A stretch of DNA of 64,000 nt from assembly GCA_033065855.1 (NCBI GenBank), contig JAVXUO010000774.1, forward strand, positions 124,001 to 188,000. The letters are read 5' to 3'. Made by a program: the position numbers and the translations under genes. The DNA is from Escallonia rubra (lineage: Eukaryota; Streptophyta; Magnoliopsida; Escalloniales; Escalloniaceae). Below, in pieces: positions 1 to 11,460 of the stretch. The notes under the pieces were generated by a model. The model had not been told where the DNA came from. It searched no databases and saw only the letters and a list, made by a program, of their open reading frames with translations. Numbering within the stretch: position 1 is the first letter of the stretch; each line of letters opens with the position of its first letter.

Positions 1-1262
1 ACTGTTGGACCTCATCGCTCAACAAATTCAAGGCATCAGGCACCTCGAAGTTCGGACCTCGACCACTCCTGTATGGCCGCATGTCTACCGCGGGTTTTGG
101 TATCCCTTGTAGACAGCCAGCTTGCCTCATAGCTCGATCGGGCATTTGAAACTCACATACTTCGAAGTGAATAAGCGGCACCCGAACCAAACCTGCCAGC
201 ACGATCGAAACCGAAAGTTGCCAACACCACTCATCCAACCGATGCATCACCTTGCCATATGGCTGCCACGTCACCTGGGATGCATCCAGTATCTCTAGTT
301 CCCCCCGATAGAACTTTAGATGGTGGTGAGGGTCTACCCGTCTCCCCCGGTTGGTCGTAGGCCCCCAGGCCCACACCCTAGACCACGTCTCATCCGAATC
401 ATCCCGCGGCTATGGACGACCAGTGGGTAGCCTCTCGTAAGACCAAACCTGTGAATGCAAACATTATATGGAATTAGTAATTAATCACGAATATATTGAC
501 ACGTCAAAATAAGAATATAAATGCTCATACCTGTAATAGAGTCAGGCAGGCGGCAATAGACTTGGCACCCTTTCTCGTAGTCTTATGCAGTGCTCGACAT
601 AGGTGCGCAAGGACAGTTGAACCCCACGAATACGAGGATACCTCTTCAAGATCCTCAAAGAACACCATATACTTCGGATGCACCGTGTTTTTCGAATGCG
701 TCGGAAGTAATATAGCTCCAATAATATACAGAAGGAATGCCTTCGTATACGTCACCAAATCATGAGGAGTGTATTCATCCGGTAGCACGCCGTACTGCTC
801 TCTCAACCATTTAAGTTTGATGACGTTAGACGTAAGAGCTTCCTTCGAAATTTTCGGGAAATACTGCCTAGCCATCTTCGCTATGGATGCAGACGTTTTG
901 CTCGAAGTAATGGGTTTGCCGTGACATGGGATTCCAAGTATAAATCCGACGTCCTCTAATGTAATAGTCATTTCACCAAACCGAAAGTGAAATGAGTTCG
1001 TCTCGCTCCTCCATCGTTCAACTAGAGCGGATATAAGGCAATCGTCGTGCCGAGACCAATGATGAAGATCGGTGAACATAGATAAATTTTGACGGTGTAA
1101 TATTTGTATTTGTTCCTCGTTTAGTACCCACTCTTCGAGGTGACTTGTGCTTTGAATTGTTTCCAAAACACCCCTATCGACACCGGCAAATACGTGCCTC
1201 GCGACGTGGTCATCGTCATCGTATAGGATTGATGTATCATGAGGTCCGGGGTTGAAATCCAT
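1..1262 (-). pseudogene. Plant mobile domain (PMD, MAIN-like) protein gene, broken and cut by the window edge
   Basis: PMD proteins (the MAIN / serine-threonine phosphatase 7 long-form-like group) are plant nuclear proteins whose domain is also found inside transposons. Exon 1 runs from the ATG at 1262 to 531 (244 codons). It shows family marks: a tryptophan-rich start, a segment reading FHFRFGEMTITLEDVGFILG, and a later LCRALHKTTRKGAKSIAAC. A GT donor at 530 and an AG acceptor at 449 join it in frame to exon 2 (448 to beyond the window), which begins VWSYERLPTGRP. An in-frame TAG at 412-410 follows, after which the same frame continues for over 130 codons with good family character (VWAWGP, then a stretch ending WQPYGKVMHRLDEWCW). 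Either the stop is a real disabling change or a base is wrong; I call it a pseudogene. The chromovirus element begins 115 bp upstream of the ATG. Confidence 0.72.
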
Positions 1263-1376
1263 ATCTCTAAGAACAAAATATAATCGTAAACCAACTTAGC
1301 GTCCATAATATTAACATTCGAAAACTATAACTGAATCTTTAACCTAGCTTACCAACGCATTATCAATAGTCATTAT

Positions 1377-4300
1377 TGTGACACCCCCAACCCTAGTGAC
1401 GTCACCAGAGCCGGGTTGTCAGTCATGACTGCATTATAAACCCTGTTGATACAGAGCAATTCTAAAAACATCCTTGAATATACATAAGGTTTCACAAAAA
1501 CCCATCCGTACAAAAAATTTCATCGTAATTCTCAACACGAGCACAGCGGAAGTATTTACACAAAATGTCTAGTTCCCAAAATACGCATCTCATCGTCTTA
1601 CTTTTCTGTTCACTGAATAAGCTCCTTCTCCTTCCATTTCCTCGAAGTTTCCCTTACTTCGCCTTGACTGCCTGAAACATTTTAGTTAAGGAATGAGCGC
1701 AAATCACCCAGTAAAGATAATACGAGGAACAACACAGACAAAGAAGTGAAAGCCTTGGGAGAAATGATAATCAATCTCAACGATATCAAGAATCCAAAAT
1801 TTCAAAGGATGACACAACATCAATTCAATGAATCAAGCAACATGTTTTCTTTCCTTTTAGTCAGACTGAGCGGCTTTAAGGCCCAACAGAACAACATTAT
1901 CACCACATTTAATGAACTGGACTGACCAAACCGACTGACCGACTACAATGCACGTGAACACTAAATCACCAAATTAAACATCAATGAAATACAAGCCATT
2001 AAAATCACAATGTCGTAATAAAGTCACATGCAATGCAGACACCGACCGGACTGACTGGACTCAATCGACACGACTGACTCGAACTGTGCGCCCTACATCC
2101 TGTTTGCCGGTGATTACGTTTCACTGGACCTCCTTTCACATAATGTCCCGTATTCCGGGATGTTCATCTCAGTCTTAGACAAATAAAGGAGACATCAAGC
2201 ACAAGAAGGGAACTCACGAAGAGTGTTCGTACCCTAACCACGATATCGTCGAAGCACACACATTACAACAACTGGACGGACTAAGGGAACATAGTCCACC
2301 TTATGTCCTCAATCAAAAAACCTCTCAACAAGAAATTCCGGTCATACACGTAACCGGGGATCAACAAAGTAACTTGGAATTATTAATAACGCACACAGAG
2401 TAGACTAGGGAACAAGCTAGTCGAAAACCACAACAACATTTCAAGACATGAGAGGTACCGGCACAACAACCGCCGATACCTCATATTCACCAGAAAACGT
2501 TCATCATACTTCACATCATCAATGAGGTGTATGCCACGAGGAGCAAATTCGTAGTATACAGAGAACCGTACTATCCTTACCTGGCTGGCTTTTAGCCGAC
2601 GAGCCCAACAACTTCAAAGCGCCGCGAGTGGGGTCACCTGATCAAATAAGACCCTACTCGTTAGTCACTGACCATCATAATTCAAAATTATTTAATTTTC
2701 ATTTATCAGCTATTACCGTGTTCTACAGCGGTCAGGTGCTCCGACCCGACTGCCAAGTCTTTACCCCAGCGTAACACCGCAATAGTGCTGATACCCTTCA
2801 TTTAGGAATTTTAACCCGTTCCCCGCTTCTTGTTATTCTAGAACGCTCAATTAAGGCATTCGCGAAGTTCGGAGTTCGCGCGGTAAAATTACCAAAATAC
2901 TCCCCTGTCTAGTGGCAAATTACCAAAATGCCTCCGGGGTCCACTATCGCTCCCATCACCTCAAATCAACTTCAAAAAACCTTTCAGGTGTTTTACCACC
3001 CTTTCCGGACTAAAAAGTCCTTCGAAAAACTTTACCGGGAGAATTACCAAAATACCCCTTTCTGGGTGGCAATTTACCGAAATGCCCCCATGAGGGTTCC
3101 CGGCACCAAACAAATCTCAAAAGCACTTAAAATGTTCTTTTTATCCTCCCGAAGTCATTCTCAAGCTAAAAAGTATTTTAGAAAATTTTCGCCCGAAAAT
3201 CCCGGAACAAACGCTTAAAAGTCCATTCGGCCAAAAATAGCGAACGACTTCGGAATGGCCCAAAATCTTGGGAAAAGAAACTTCTTAACATCCTAGGGTT
3301 CCCATAAAAGTTTCGCGCGAAATTGCGCTAGTTTGGTAATTTAAATTACACTGTAAAGTTTCACGGTTCCCCGTGTCGGTTAACCCTTTTCCAGCTTTCG
3401 GAAAAATCTGAAAATTTTCCCTGATGTAGTTCTCCTAAAAATAACTGGGTTATCTTTTTCACACTTTGGTTAAATCTGGCTCTAGCTATTTATTAATAAT
3501 TCGTGAACAATCTGCCTAAATAAAATCCCCTTTTTAGCGACGAAAACGACTACTATTCCAATTACACACACTGTTACACGTTTGTTTGCACACATCTTCT
3601 TCAACCTCCTTACTGCCGCATCAAAACTCCCACACCAAAACATTTCTAAGCCATTACCATTACACACTCTAACATCACACACTAACACACACACACACCC
3701 GAACTCACACAGCCATGAACACACACATGCGCACACCGAACGCACGCACTAACCCCTTGGTGCCCACAGAAACTTCTACGACACCATGGGACTCCCCCAT
3801 TACTCTCTTCACTTCACATAAATCATACCCTTTTTCATTTTCCATCCCCCATACCACCCAGCCGTGAACCCACCTACAGGAACACACACCAACTTGCACA
3901 CACAGACCCACCAACCCGTCCCAACTTCATCACCATCCTTCGTACACCCTGCGCACACACAGGCACGCTGAACGCACCCACTTACACTACACACGCAGAA
4001 AAGATCCCTCCAAAGACATGGCTTCACAGCCATGGTCATGACCAACTCATGCGCTCCACAGTATAAAACTTTACTCACAAAGTCCACTTATACATGCTAT
4101 CTTACACATATTCGAGGATTATGGAGGTTTACCTGCTAAAGATGGCAGAAACCCCTTCTGTTTCTTTTGTTTTCTTTCTACTTCTTTTCTCTGTTACTGT
4201 TCCTTCTTTCCTTTTCCTGTTTGCTTTTCTTTGTTTTTCTTTTCTTCTGTTCACCCGAGATTATCAATCCAAATAGTTTACTATTTAATTAGCTTAGTCA

Positions 4301-4583
4301 TGGCAAGCTAGTAGGTGGTGGCAAGATTCGGCTATCCTCTCCCTTCTTGTGACACCTTTGCAAACTTTTGGATTTTATTGCATTTTAGCCCCTCAAGTTT
4401 CTAAAATTGCACTTTGACCCCTCTAGTTTAGGAAAATTGCGCTTTGCCCCCAAAGCTACACTGACACCTCTTCCCACTTCCTACCACTTAATTAACGACA
4501 ATATGACGTTGCTCAATAAAATAATTCTCATTAATTAATCAGCTTAGTGTTAAATAATTTTTCGATACGTCCGGGGTATCACA
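1377..4583 (-). repeat. Full-length 3' LTR (3207 bp)
   Basis: It is bounded by TGTGACACCCCC at the left and GGGGTATCACA at the right (TG...CA on either strand). It contains the runs of 'accaaaatgcccc'-type text, a CA-rich stretch at about 3660-3960 and a T-rich stretch at about 4160-4250. All three recur in the same order in the solo LTR at 60017-63478. No conserved ORF is present; the several short ORFs here follow from the CA and T bias. Confidence 0.87.
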
Positions 4584-4596
4584 CCCTCCCCCCCTT
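4584..4596 (-). other. Polypurine tract of the chromovirus
   Basis: On the minus strand the bases AAGGGGGGGAGGG sit directly against the TGTGATACC start of the 3' LTR, which is where the plus-strand primer for reverse transcription lies. This fixes the LTR boundary and the element's orientation. Confidence 0.85.
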
Positions 4597-4617
4597 AACT
4601 AAATTTCGTCCTCGAAA

Positions 4618-4983
4618 TTAAGACAAACCTCGATCAGCAAAGAGATGTGGATAACGCTGCCGCATCAGCACTTCAGGTTCCCAGGTGGCCTCCTCTAGCG
4701 TGTGATTTCTCCAAATGACTTTAACCACCGGTATTACTTTAGAACGTAACACCTGTTCTTTCCTATCGACCACTTCCACGGGTACCTCTGGATATGATAG
4801 ATTTTCCCAAATCTCTACTGGTTCCAGTTGAATTACATGTATTGGATCCGGAACATACTTCCTAAGCATCGAAACATGAAACACATTGTGTAGCTGGTTC
4901 AATTCTGGTGGCAGCTCAAGCTTGTAAGCCACCGTCTCAATTCTCGCCAATACCTTGAATGGTCCGATATATCTCGGACTCAA
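4618..4983 (-). pseudogene. pol 3' end: integrase C-terminus plus chromodomain
   Basis: This 121-residue open frame starts MSPRYIGPFKVLARI, the GPF/Y-type module after the integrase core of chromoviruses, and continues LHNVFHVSMLRKY. It ends with a chromodomain-like stretch (VKVIWRNHTLEEATWEPE, residues about 88-105). In this lineage the chromodomain directs insertion toward particular chromatin. The frame ends at a stop 34 bp before the polypurine tract. The upstream integrase core is in another frame, so the polyprotein is broken. Confidence 0.85.
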
Positions 4984-5253
4984 CTTCCCTTGTTTCCCAA
5001 ATCACATAATGCCTTTCCATGGCGATACTTTCAAAAACACCAAGTCTTCTACATCAAATTAGAGCATCCTTTCTCGGATCACCTTCACCTTATCTTCCAT
5101 TTCTTTACACAATTCTGTGCGGGACAATCTCCTTTCTCCCACCACATCCCAACATATTGGCATACGACATCTTCTGCCGTACAATGCTTTATAGGGAGCC
5201 ATTTCAATACTCGTCTGATAACTGTTGTTATACGAGAACTCAATCAGCGGAAA

Positions 5254-5880
5254 TTATTCATCCCAGGCTCCACTAAAGTCAATAATGCACGCCATCAACA
5301 TATCTTCCAATACCTGTATGGTACGTTCGGATTGACCATCTGTCTGAGGATGAAAGGCAGTACTCATGGTTAACTTCGTTCCCATCTCTTCTTGGAAACT
5401 CTTCCAAAATCTTGAGGTGAATCTCGCGTCCCTGTCGGACACGATGGTTACCGGCACTCCGTAACGGCTAACTACCTCCTTGATGTAGATTCGAGCTAGT
5501 CTTTCCGTAGGATACCCTTCTCGAATAGGAATAAACCGAGCTATTTTGGTCAACCTATCAACTACCACCCAGATAGCCGTATTCTTACCGGTTGTGCGTG
5601 GAAACCCTGATACGAAATCCATCATAATGTGTTCCCACTTCCACTCAGGTACATGAAGTGGTTGTAATGGCCCGGCCATCTTTTTATGATCTACTTTCAC
5701 CTGTTGACAGGTTAAACACCGAGATACAAACCCTGATATATCTCTTTTCATCCCAGGCCACCAAAAATTTTGTCGTAGATCACGGTACATCTTTGTTTCT
5801 CCTGGATGGATCGAATATTTAGAGTTATGTGCATCTGTCATAATCTCCGTCCTCAACTCACCGACAAACGGCACATACAC
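5254..5880 (-). pseudogene. pol fragment: integrase zinc-binding domain and catalytic core
   Basis: A 208-residue frame covers the H2C2 zinc-binding module ([11 protein letters not shown], then CLTCQQ at about residues 55-60) and the integrase core. The core shows [13 protein letters not shown] (first catalytic Asp), [13 protein letters not shown] (second Asp) and [13 protein letters not shown], where the catalytic Glu lies. The three acidic residues are present, but the frame is cut from its neighbours by stops and shifts on both sides. A broken pol stretch lies between it and the RNase H fragment at 6257-6535. Confidence 0.88.
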
Positions 5881-6256
5881 CCGACCCTCATACTTACCAA
5901 CACCATCATGATCACAATCGAACTTCTCTTTCTTATTTCTTTCGAAACCTTACCGGATTTTCGATAACCTTTCATCTTGACTTTGGGCTTCCTTAATCCA
6001 ATCGTAAAGTGTCGGTCTAACCTCTATCTGAAACAGGTTACCATTTCCTTTTCCCCAAAACTCGAACTTCAATCTCGAGTTTGTCCAAATCTTCAATGAT
6101 AGCCCTTTGTGTGGTAATCATCGCAGTTAGATTCCCCATTCGCTTTCTGCTTAGCGCGTCTACTACCATATTAGCTTTTTTCGGGTGATATTTAATAATA
6201 TAATCATAATCCTTAAGGAGTTCTAGCCATCTCTTTTGTCTTATGTTTAATTCCTT

Positions 6257-6559
6257 CTAGGTAAAGATATACTTCAAACTCTTATGATCAGTGTATATCT
6301 CACATGTAACCCCATACAAATAATGTTGCCATATTTTCGAAGCAAACACTACTACTGCCAACTCCAAATCGTGCGTCGGGTAATTCCTTTCATGGTTCCT
6401 CAACTGTCTAGAGGCATACGCAATTACTTTGCCATGTTGCATAAGTACACAACCTAACCCCTCCCAAGATGCATCACAATAAATGATGAATCCTTCCAAA
6501 CCTGATGGTAACGCCATAACAGGCGCTGTCACCAACCTTCTTTTTAGTTCCTGAAATTT
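6257..6559 (-). pseudogene. pol fragment: RT C-terminus / RNase H domain
   Basis: The frame reads (in part) [38 protein letters not shown] and [13 protein letters not shown], the standard gypsy-type RNase H block. The catalytic Asp is in CDAS. Upstream coding sequence continues to 6559 (LKRRLVTAP) and then meets LTR sequence abruptly. This junction marks the 5' deletion of the element. Confidence 0.87.
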
Positions 6560-6795
6560 TGTGACACCTTTGCAAACTTTTGGATTTTATTGCATTTTAG
6601 CCCCTCAAGTTTTTAAAATTGCACTTTGACCCCTCTAGTTTAGGAAAATTACGCTTTGAGCCCAAAGCTACACTGACACCTCTTCCCACTTCCTACCACT
6701 TAATTAACGACAATATGACGTTGCTCAATAAAATAATTCCCATTAATTAATCAGCTTAGTGTTAAATAATTTTTCAATACGTCCGGGGTATCACA
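6560..6795 (-). repeat. 5' LTR remnant (236 bp)
   Basis: It matches 4348-4583 almost base for base, including the terminal GGGGTATCACA. Only a few substitutions are visible between the two (for example gggcccaa versus gccccaaa near position 85 and a/g changes near the end). It holds only the first 236 bases of the minus-strand LTR. No primer binding site follows. Confidence 0.85.
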
Positions 6796-6849
6796 ATTAT
6801 CTCATTATTTCAATGTATTAACACCATTCCTCACTTCCCACCACTCCGA

Positions 6850-8470
6850 ATGCTTAATTATGCTAGTTCCCTAAAATTTAGAGCTAATGTGACAATTTAC
6901 CAATATACCCCCCGATGGCCGCTACACCACCAACACCTCAAAACCGCTATAAAACTACTTTTTAAATGTATTACATCAATTATATACCAAATATTTCTTC
7001 AGAAAATTTTAAAGGGCAAAGTTACCAAAACACCCCCAACTTATGCAAAATACCCCCTGGCAGCCATCGCCCCAACAAACATCTCAGAACAACTTTAAAA
7101 TAAATTTTCGGGTGTCTTACACCCCTTCCCGAACTAAAGGCCATTCGGAAAATTTTGACAGAAAAATTACCAAAATACCCCCGATGAGCGGCAAATTAGC
7201 GAAATGCCCCCGGGGGTTCATTATCACCCTAACGCCCCCAAATCAGCTTCAACACAACCTTTCAGGTGTTTTACTTACATTTCTGGACTAAAAGTCGTTT
7301 GAAAAACTTAACATTGTAGAATTACCAAAATACCCCTCTCAGGGTGGCAAATTACCGAAATGCCCCCTGGCATCGGAAAATCTCAAAAGTGCTTTGAAAT
7401 GCTATTTTAACCTTCCTAAATTCATTCTTGATCTAAAAAGTATTTTTCGAGATTTTTTGCCCAAAAATCCCGAACCGGTGTCCGGATTGAGCGCTTAAAA
7501 GCCCGTTCGGCCAAAACAATAGCTAACAACTTCGGAATGGTGCAAATTCTGGGGAAATGGAACTTCCCAACATCCTAGGGTTCTCATAAAAGTTTCGCAC
7601 AAAATCGCGCTTGCCTGATATTTTAAATTACACTGCAAAGTTACAAGGTTCCCCGTATCAGTTGACCCCTTTCCAGTCATTGGAAACATCTCAGAACAAC
7701 TTTAAAATGACTTTTCGGATGTTTTACACCCCTTCCCGAACTAAAGGCCATTCGGAAAATTTTGACAGAAAAATTACCAAAATACCCCCGATGAGCGGCA
7801 AATTAGCGAAATGCCCCCGGGGGTTCATTATCACCCTAACGCCCCCAAATCAGCTTCAACACAACATTTCAGGTGTTTTACTTACATTTCTGGACTAAAA
7901 AGTCGTTTGAAAAACTTAACATTGTAGAATTACCAAAATACCCCTCTCGGGGTGACAAATTACCGAAATGCCCCCTGGCATCGAAAAATCTCAAAAATGC
8001 TTTGAAATGCTATTTTAAACTTTCTGAATTCATTCTTGATCTAAAAAGTATTTTTCGGGATTTGAGGCCAAAAATCCCGAACCGATTTCCGGATCGAGTG
8101 CTTAAAAGCCCGTTCGGCCAAAAAAATAGCTAACAACTTCGGAATGGCGCAAATTCCTGGGAAATGGAACTTCCCAACATCCTAGGGTTCTCATAAAAGT
8201 TTCGCGCAAAATCACGCTTGCTTGATATTTTAAAATTACATTACAAAGTTACAAGGTTCCCCGTATTAGTTGACCCATTTCCAGTCTTTGGAAAAATCTG
8301 AAATTTTTCCCTGATGTAGATCTTTTAAAAATAACTAGGGTCTATTTTTTGCACTTTGGCAAAATCTAGCTCTAGCTATTTTTTATAAATTCATGAAAAA
8401 TCCAAATTTTGACGTCCTAAAAAATCGCTATTTTGGAATCTATAAATGTAATACCCTGATTTGTATAAAC
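6850..8470. repeat. Degraded chromovirus-type LTR fragment with internal tandem duplication
   Basis: The sequence shares long stretches with 2890-3510 of the neighbouring LTR: the 'attaccaaaatgcccc' text, 'cttaaaagcccgttcggccaaaa', 'acatcctagggttctcataaaagtttcgc' split over lines, and 'tccctgatgtag'. Two tandem copies of a 607-bp unit are present (7081-7687 and 7688 to about 8290), with 'atctcagaac' at 7081 and again at 7688. No intact LTR ends or coding sequence were found, so this is an older, truncated relative. Confidence 0.65.
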
Positions 8471-8782
8471 CTAATTTTGACGCCCTAAAAAACCGCTCAT
8501 CCGATCTCCGATTGATCTGATTTTTGTTTCGTTCCATTTGTATTTTCGTTATCTTCGATTTGAGTCTACAATGACTATTTTTGGACTTCGAATGAATATT
8601 CGCTAATAAACGCTAGTTCAATCCTTAATTTCAAACTCTCAAAAAATACGAATTTTAGACTATGGTAAGAACAATTTAAGCATAACACAATTTAAACAAA
8701 TCATTGGTAAGAACAATTTGAAATTAACATTGAATTATAAGAAAATTCAAAATACTTACTTGTTTTAACTTGATATGTTTAA
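8471..8782. other. AT-rich stretch without a recognised gene
   Basis: I see no coding potential, terminal repeat or known motif here. It may be the tail of the LTR fragment to its left. Confidence 0.5.
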
Positions 8783-9420
8783 AGAAAAATCCACCGATCT
8801 TCTAGCGGTTATCCACCGATCTTCTAGCGTAATTTTTTTTTTTTTTTGTATTGTTGTGGAGATTATGTAGGTGAGATATGGAGTATGAAGAGAGTTGGTA
8901 AAGATGATGGAGAGTGGAAGAAAGGGTTCGGGGAGAAGGGCTTATAAAGAGAGAAAAGTGAGGGAGAGAAGAAAGAAGACAGAGAAATCTGGAAAAAGGA
9001 CAAGGGGGAACCGCAACAAGGGGCACGTGGCAGGGGGGACCGCAACATTGCGTTGCGGATTGAGCGGGGGGGGGGGGGACCACAACAAGGTGTGGCGTTT
9101 TGGGCGGGGGGCCACGGGGGGGCCGCAATGGCCACGTGGCAGGCAGGGGGAGGGGGGGGACTGGGGGGACCGCAATGGTCACGTGGCAGGCAGGGGAAGG
9201 GGGGAACCGCAACACTTTGTTGCGGTTTGGGGTACAAGACAGTTGCGGTGGGGGGGTAGGGGCCACAAAAAGTAGGAAGAAAAGAAAAAAAAAGGGAATG
9301 ATACCCAATTGCAACACTTTGTTGCGGTTGGCGGGGGGTAGGGGGTGGGTGGGTATAGAAAGAAGAAAACCAACCGCAACACTTTGTTGCGGTTAGGTGG
9401 ATATTATCTACCGGTCGATC
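8783..9420. repeat. G-rich region with repeated 'CGCAACA...TGTTGCG' palindromes
   Basis: A 20-bp unit (ccaccgatcttctagcg core) is repeated at 8790 and 8812. To its right the plus strand is very G-rich. The inverted-repeat core CCGCAACACTTTGTTGCGG occurs at about 9207-9225 and 9374-9392, with a one-sided variant at 9309-9327 and a looser form at 9041-9057. 'Cacgtggcagg' units recur at 9024, 9132 and 9180. Long Pro-rich ORFs on the opposite strand are composition artefacts. I see no gene; this is probably repeat-derived. Confidence 0.6.
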
Positions 9421-9430
9421 TGGATCGGCC

Positions 9431-9435
<5 letters not shown>

Positions 9436-9508
<73 letters not shown>
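9436..9508. repeat. (AT)n microsatellite
   Basis: A perfect AT dinucleotide run of more than 35 units. It could be the tail of the sequence to its right read on the minus strand. Confidence 0.95.
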
Positions 9509-9509
<1 letters not shown>

Positions 9510-10389
9510 AAACAATAACCAACAAAATGCAAACTAAAACCCTACAAAACAGGAAAATTAAACTAAATACAAGATAACTGTGAAAAACATAGTCAATCCA
9601 GTAACACCAGCAATCTGTCAGCCCCAACCCAAAACTCCAAACAGGTGTCCGTCCATGCACTGTTGCCTTGATCTTCGTGCACTGTGTCTCAATATGTGTG
9701 CTTCCATTCCGGCACCGGAAACGCCACATTTTCCGGTCATCTCACTACTACCAAGCCCCTGAAGACAGAAAAGTCAAACCCCATAAGAAACTGTCATCGG
9801 AACCCTCACCGGCAAACAAATCCCCAACAGACCAGAACCCAGCCGTCACACTATCAACCACCAACCCAACCGCTGTCACCCAATAGCTGCCAAACTAGCC
9901 TAACGCAGACACCTACAGATCGAAAAACCTCTCTACCTGCAACCTTCTAGATCTAAGGGGAAGGGGGACCAACTAAGGGGAAAGGGGATAAAAAAAAACC
10001 CTAGAAGAAAAACCTAAATCTAGACTCACCACTCATTCTCCAACCCAAGATAACCCGACGAACCCCGAATGGCAAAACTCACAAACCCCAACAACCGCAA
10101 CAAACAACACTTGAAGCCACCACAACCCCATCGCAAAACAACCAAGCAACCTAAGACCCTAACAGCTTACCTTTCATCCCTCACCCACCAATTTCCAACG
10201 CCGGAAAATTAGGACGACCGAACCGATCGAAACTACCCGTCAGGCCGGCGATGCCGTCTAGCTCACCGAAGCCCCCAAGATCCCTCACAAAGACCCTAAC
10301 AAAACATCAGCTAGACTACCACGTCGCCAGCCACCGGGAAAACCGACGGCGGTGATGGAGACGGAAATATGAAAAAGAGGTGTTGGGGA
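9509..10389 (-). other. Possible non-autonomous LINE-like sequence
   Basis: On the minus strand this region moves from GT/GG-rich, leader-like DNA (about 10300) through short broken ORFs to a T-rich end running into the (AT)n tract. That resembles a deleted plant LINE whose tail is the dinucleotide run. No reverse transcriptase or endonuclease motif is present and I found no flanking duplication, so this is a weak call. Confidence 0.22.
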
Positions 10390-11343
10390 TATGGATGGCA
10401 ATGGGGCGGGTCGGATGCGGATTTTACAATATCCAAACCCGCCCCGGCAGTACAAGTCTGCCACTCCGCCTCGCCCCGCCATCGGGTCGACGGATGAGAA
10501 TACCATCCCCGATCCGGTGGACTACAAGAAAATCCGCCCCCGCCCCGATCCGCACCGAAGCAACGTAAATTGACCATCTGCAGGTTCTATACCCAGAAAC
10601 CGCACCCACACCCTCCATCCCCTTCACCATAGATGCATCTGCATAGATCCACAAACACACAAACCAACACCGGCGCACAAACCAACCACTGGCGAATCAC
10701 CGGCGCATAACCAAGCACCACCGTCGCACGATCCACCAACCACCGCAATCACCAGTCACCAACACAACACCCATCGCCCAGTTGCAGCTCGGGAATGGGG
10801 GCAACGGTAACTTGCTACTCTCTTTGATGCTTGCAGTTGTGGTCACGAGCTGATTAATTGAAATTACTAGTACTGTCATCAGAAGAAGGTGTGGCTGGCT
10901 TCGAAAGCAGACTTGTTCTCCCGAATCAAGACGGTACCTTACTCATGGTATGACCTTCGGTAATGGGGCAGACAGTTGCTGGCTTTATTCACGTCACCGA
11001 TTCTAGGGTGAAGAAGAGTGTGGTTGGGCGGCGGAGGAAAGCCTGAGAAGAGAGGACAAGAGAGAGGAGAATAAAGTCTAGGGTTTTATTATATATAACT
11101 AGAGATCAACGGCTGAGATTGTATAGAACTATGTAGGGTTAGGATAAAAAAAGCTGTCATATAACATGCGGGGCGAATACTGGGGCAGGTTAGACGAGGT
11201 ACCAGATCCGACCCGCATCCGCAGAGGGTTTAAAATATTTTTACCGTACCCGCTCCACGATCCGGTCAGAGTCAAGAAAACCCGCTCTTATAGGATCGGA
11301 GCGGGACGGATATCCGGCGGGTGCGGATCAAATTGCCATCCCA
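10390..11343. mobile_element. Non-autonomous hAT element (954 bp) with perfect 8-bp target duplication
   Basis: The left end TATGGATGGCAAT and the inverted right end ATTGCCATCCCA pair as terminal inverted repeats. GTTGGGGA flanks the element at 10382-10389 and 11344-11351. An 8-bp duplication and a GGATGGCA terminus are hAT features. Subterminal DNA is rich in 'ggggcgggtcgga'-type repeats. The same termini and part of the interior ('agggttaggataaaaa', 'ggctgagatt') recur inverted in the element at 45173-46152, so the two belong to one family. No transposase is present. Confidence 0.85.
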
Positions 11344-11460
11344 GTTGGGGAGGATGATTTTATTTTAAAACTGAAAACAAAAATCAACAAGGGTTTCAAA
11401 CAATGTTTCATTGGTTCGAAGTTCCAAAATCATTGTCCTAAACTAGTATTCCAGAAGTTC

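Larger units (their letters stand above)
1377..6795 (-). mobile_element. Truncated Ty3/gypsy chromovirus (Tekay/Del-like) retrotransposon with target duplication
   Basis: Reading on the minus strand, the element begins with TGTGATACCCCGG at 6795 and ends with GGGTGTCACA at 1377. The 5-bp sequence ATTAT flanks it at 1372-1376 and 6796-6800, as expected for retroviral-type integration. The left (3') LTR is complete. The right (5') LTR keeps only its first 236 bp and passes directly into RNase H coding sequence at 6559, so the rest of that LTR, the primer site, gag, protease and most of the reverse transcriptase are missing. Remaining pol order is RNase H, integrase, chromodomain, which is the gypsy order. 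A C-terminal chromodomain and a 3.2 kb LTR suggest the Tekay/Del lineage. Frameshifts and stops make it non-autonomous. Confidence 0.88.

Noticed and set aside
4990..5373. 127-residue plus-strand ORF
   Set aside because: Antisense to the chromovirus integrase region.
6560..6795. A 236-bp complete LTR of a small LTR element, paired with 4348-4583
   Set aside because: At first the two copies looked like a full LTR pair. The polypurine tract and the ATTAT flanks show the true LTR is 3207 bp and that this copy is a truncated remnant.
8802..9317. 171- and 124-residue Pro-rich ORFs, and Gly-rich ORFs on the other strand
   Set aside because: Produced by G-rich low-complexity DNA; each reading frame gives a similar biased product.
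9433..9729. 98-residue ORF ending in an Ile/Tyr repeat
   Set aside because: Its tail is the (AT)n run; there is no conserved domain.
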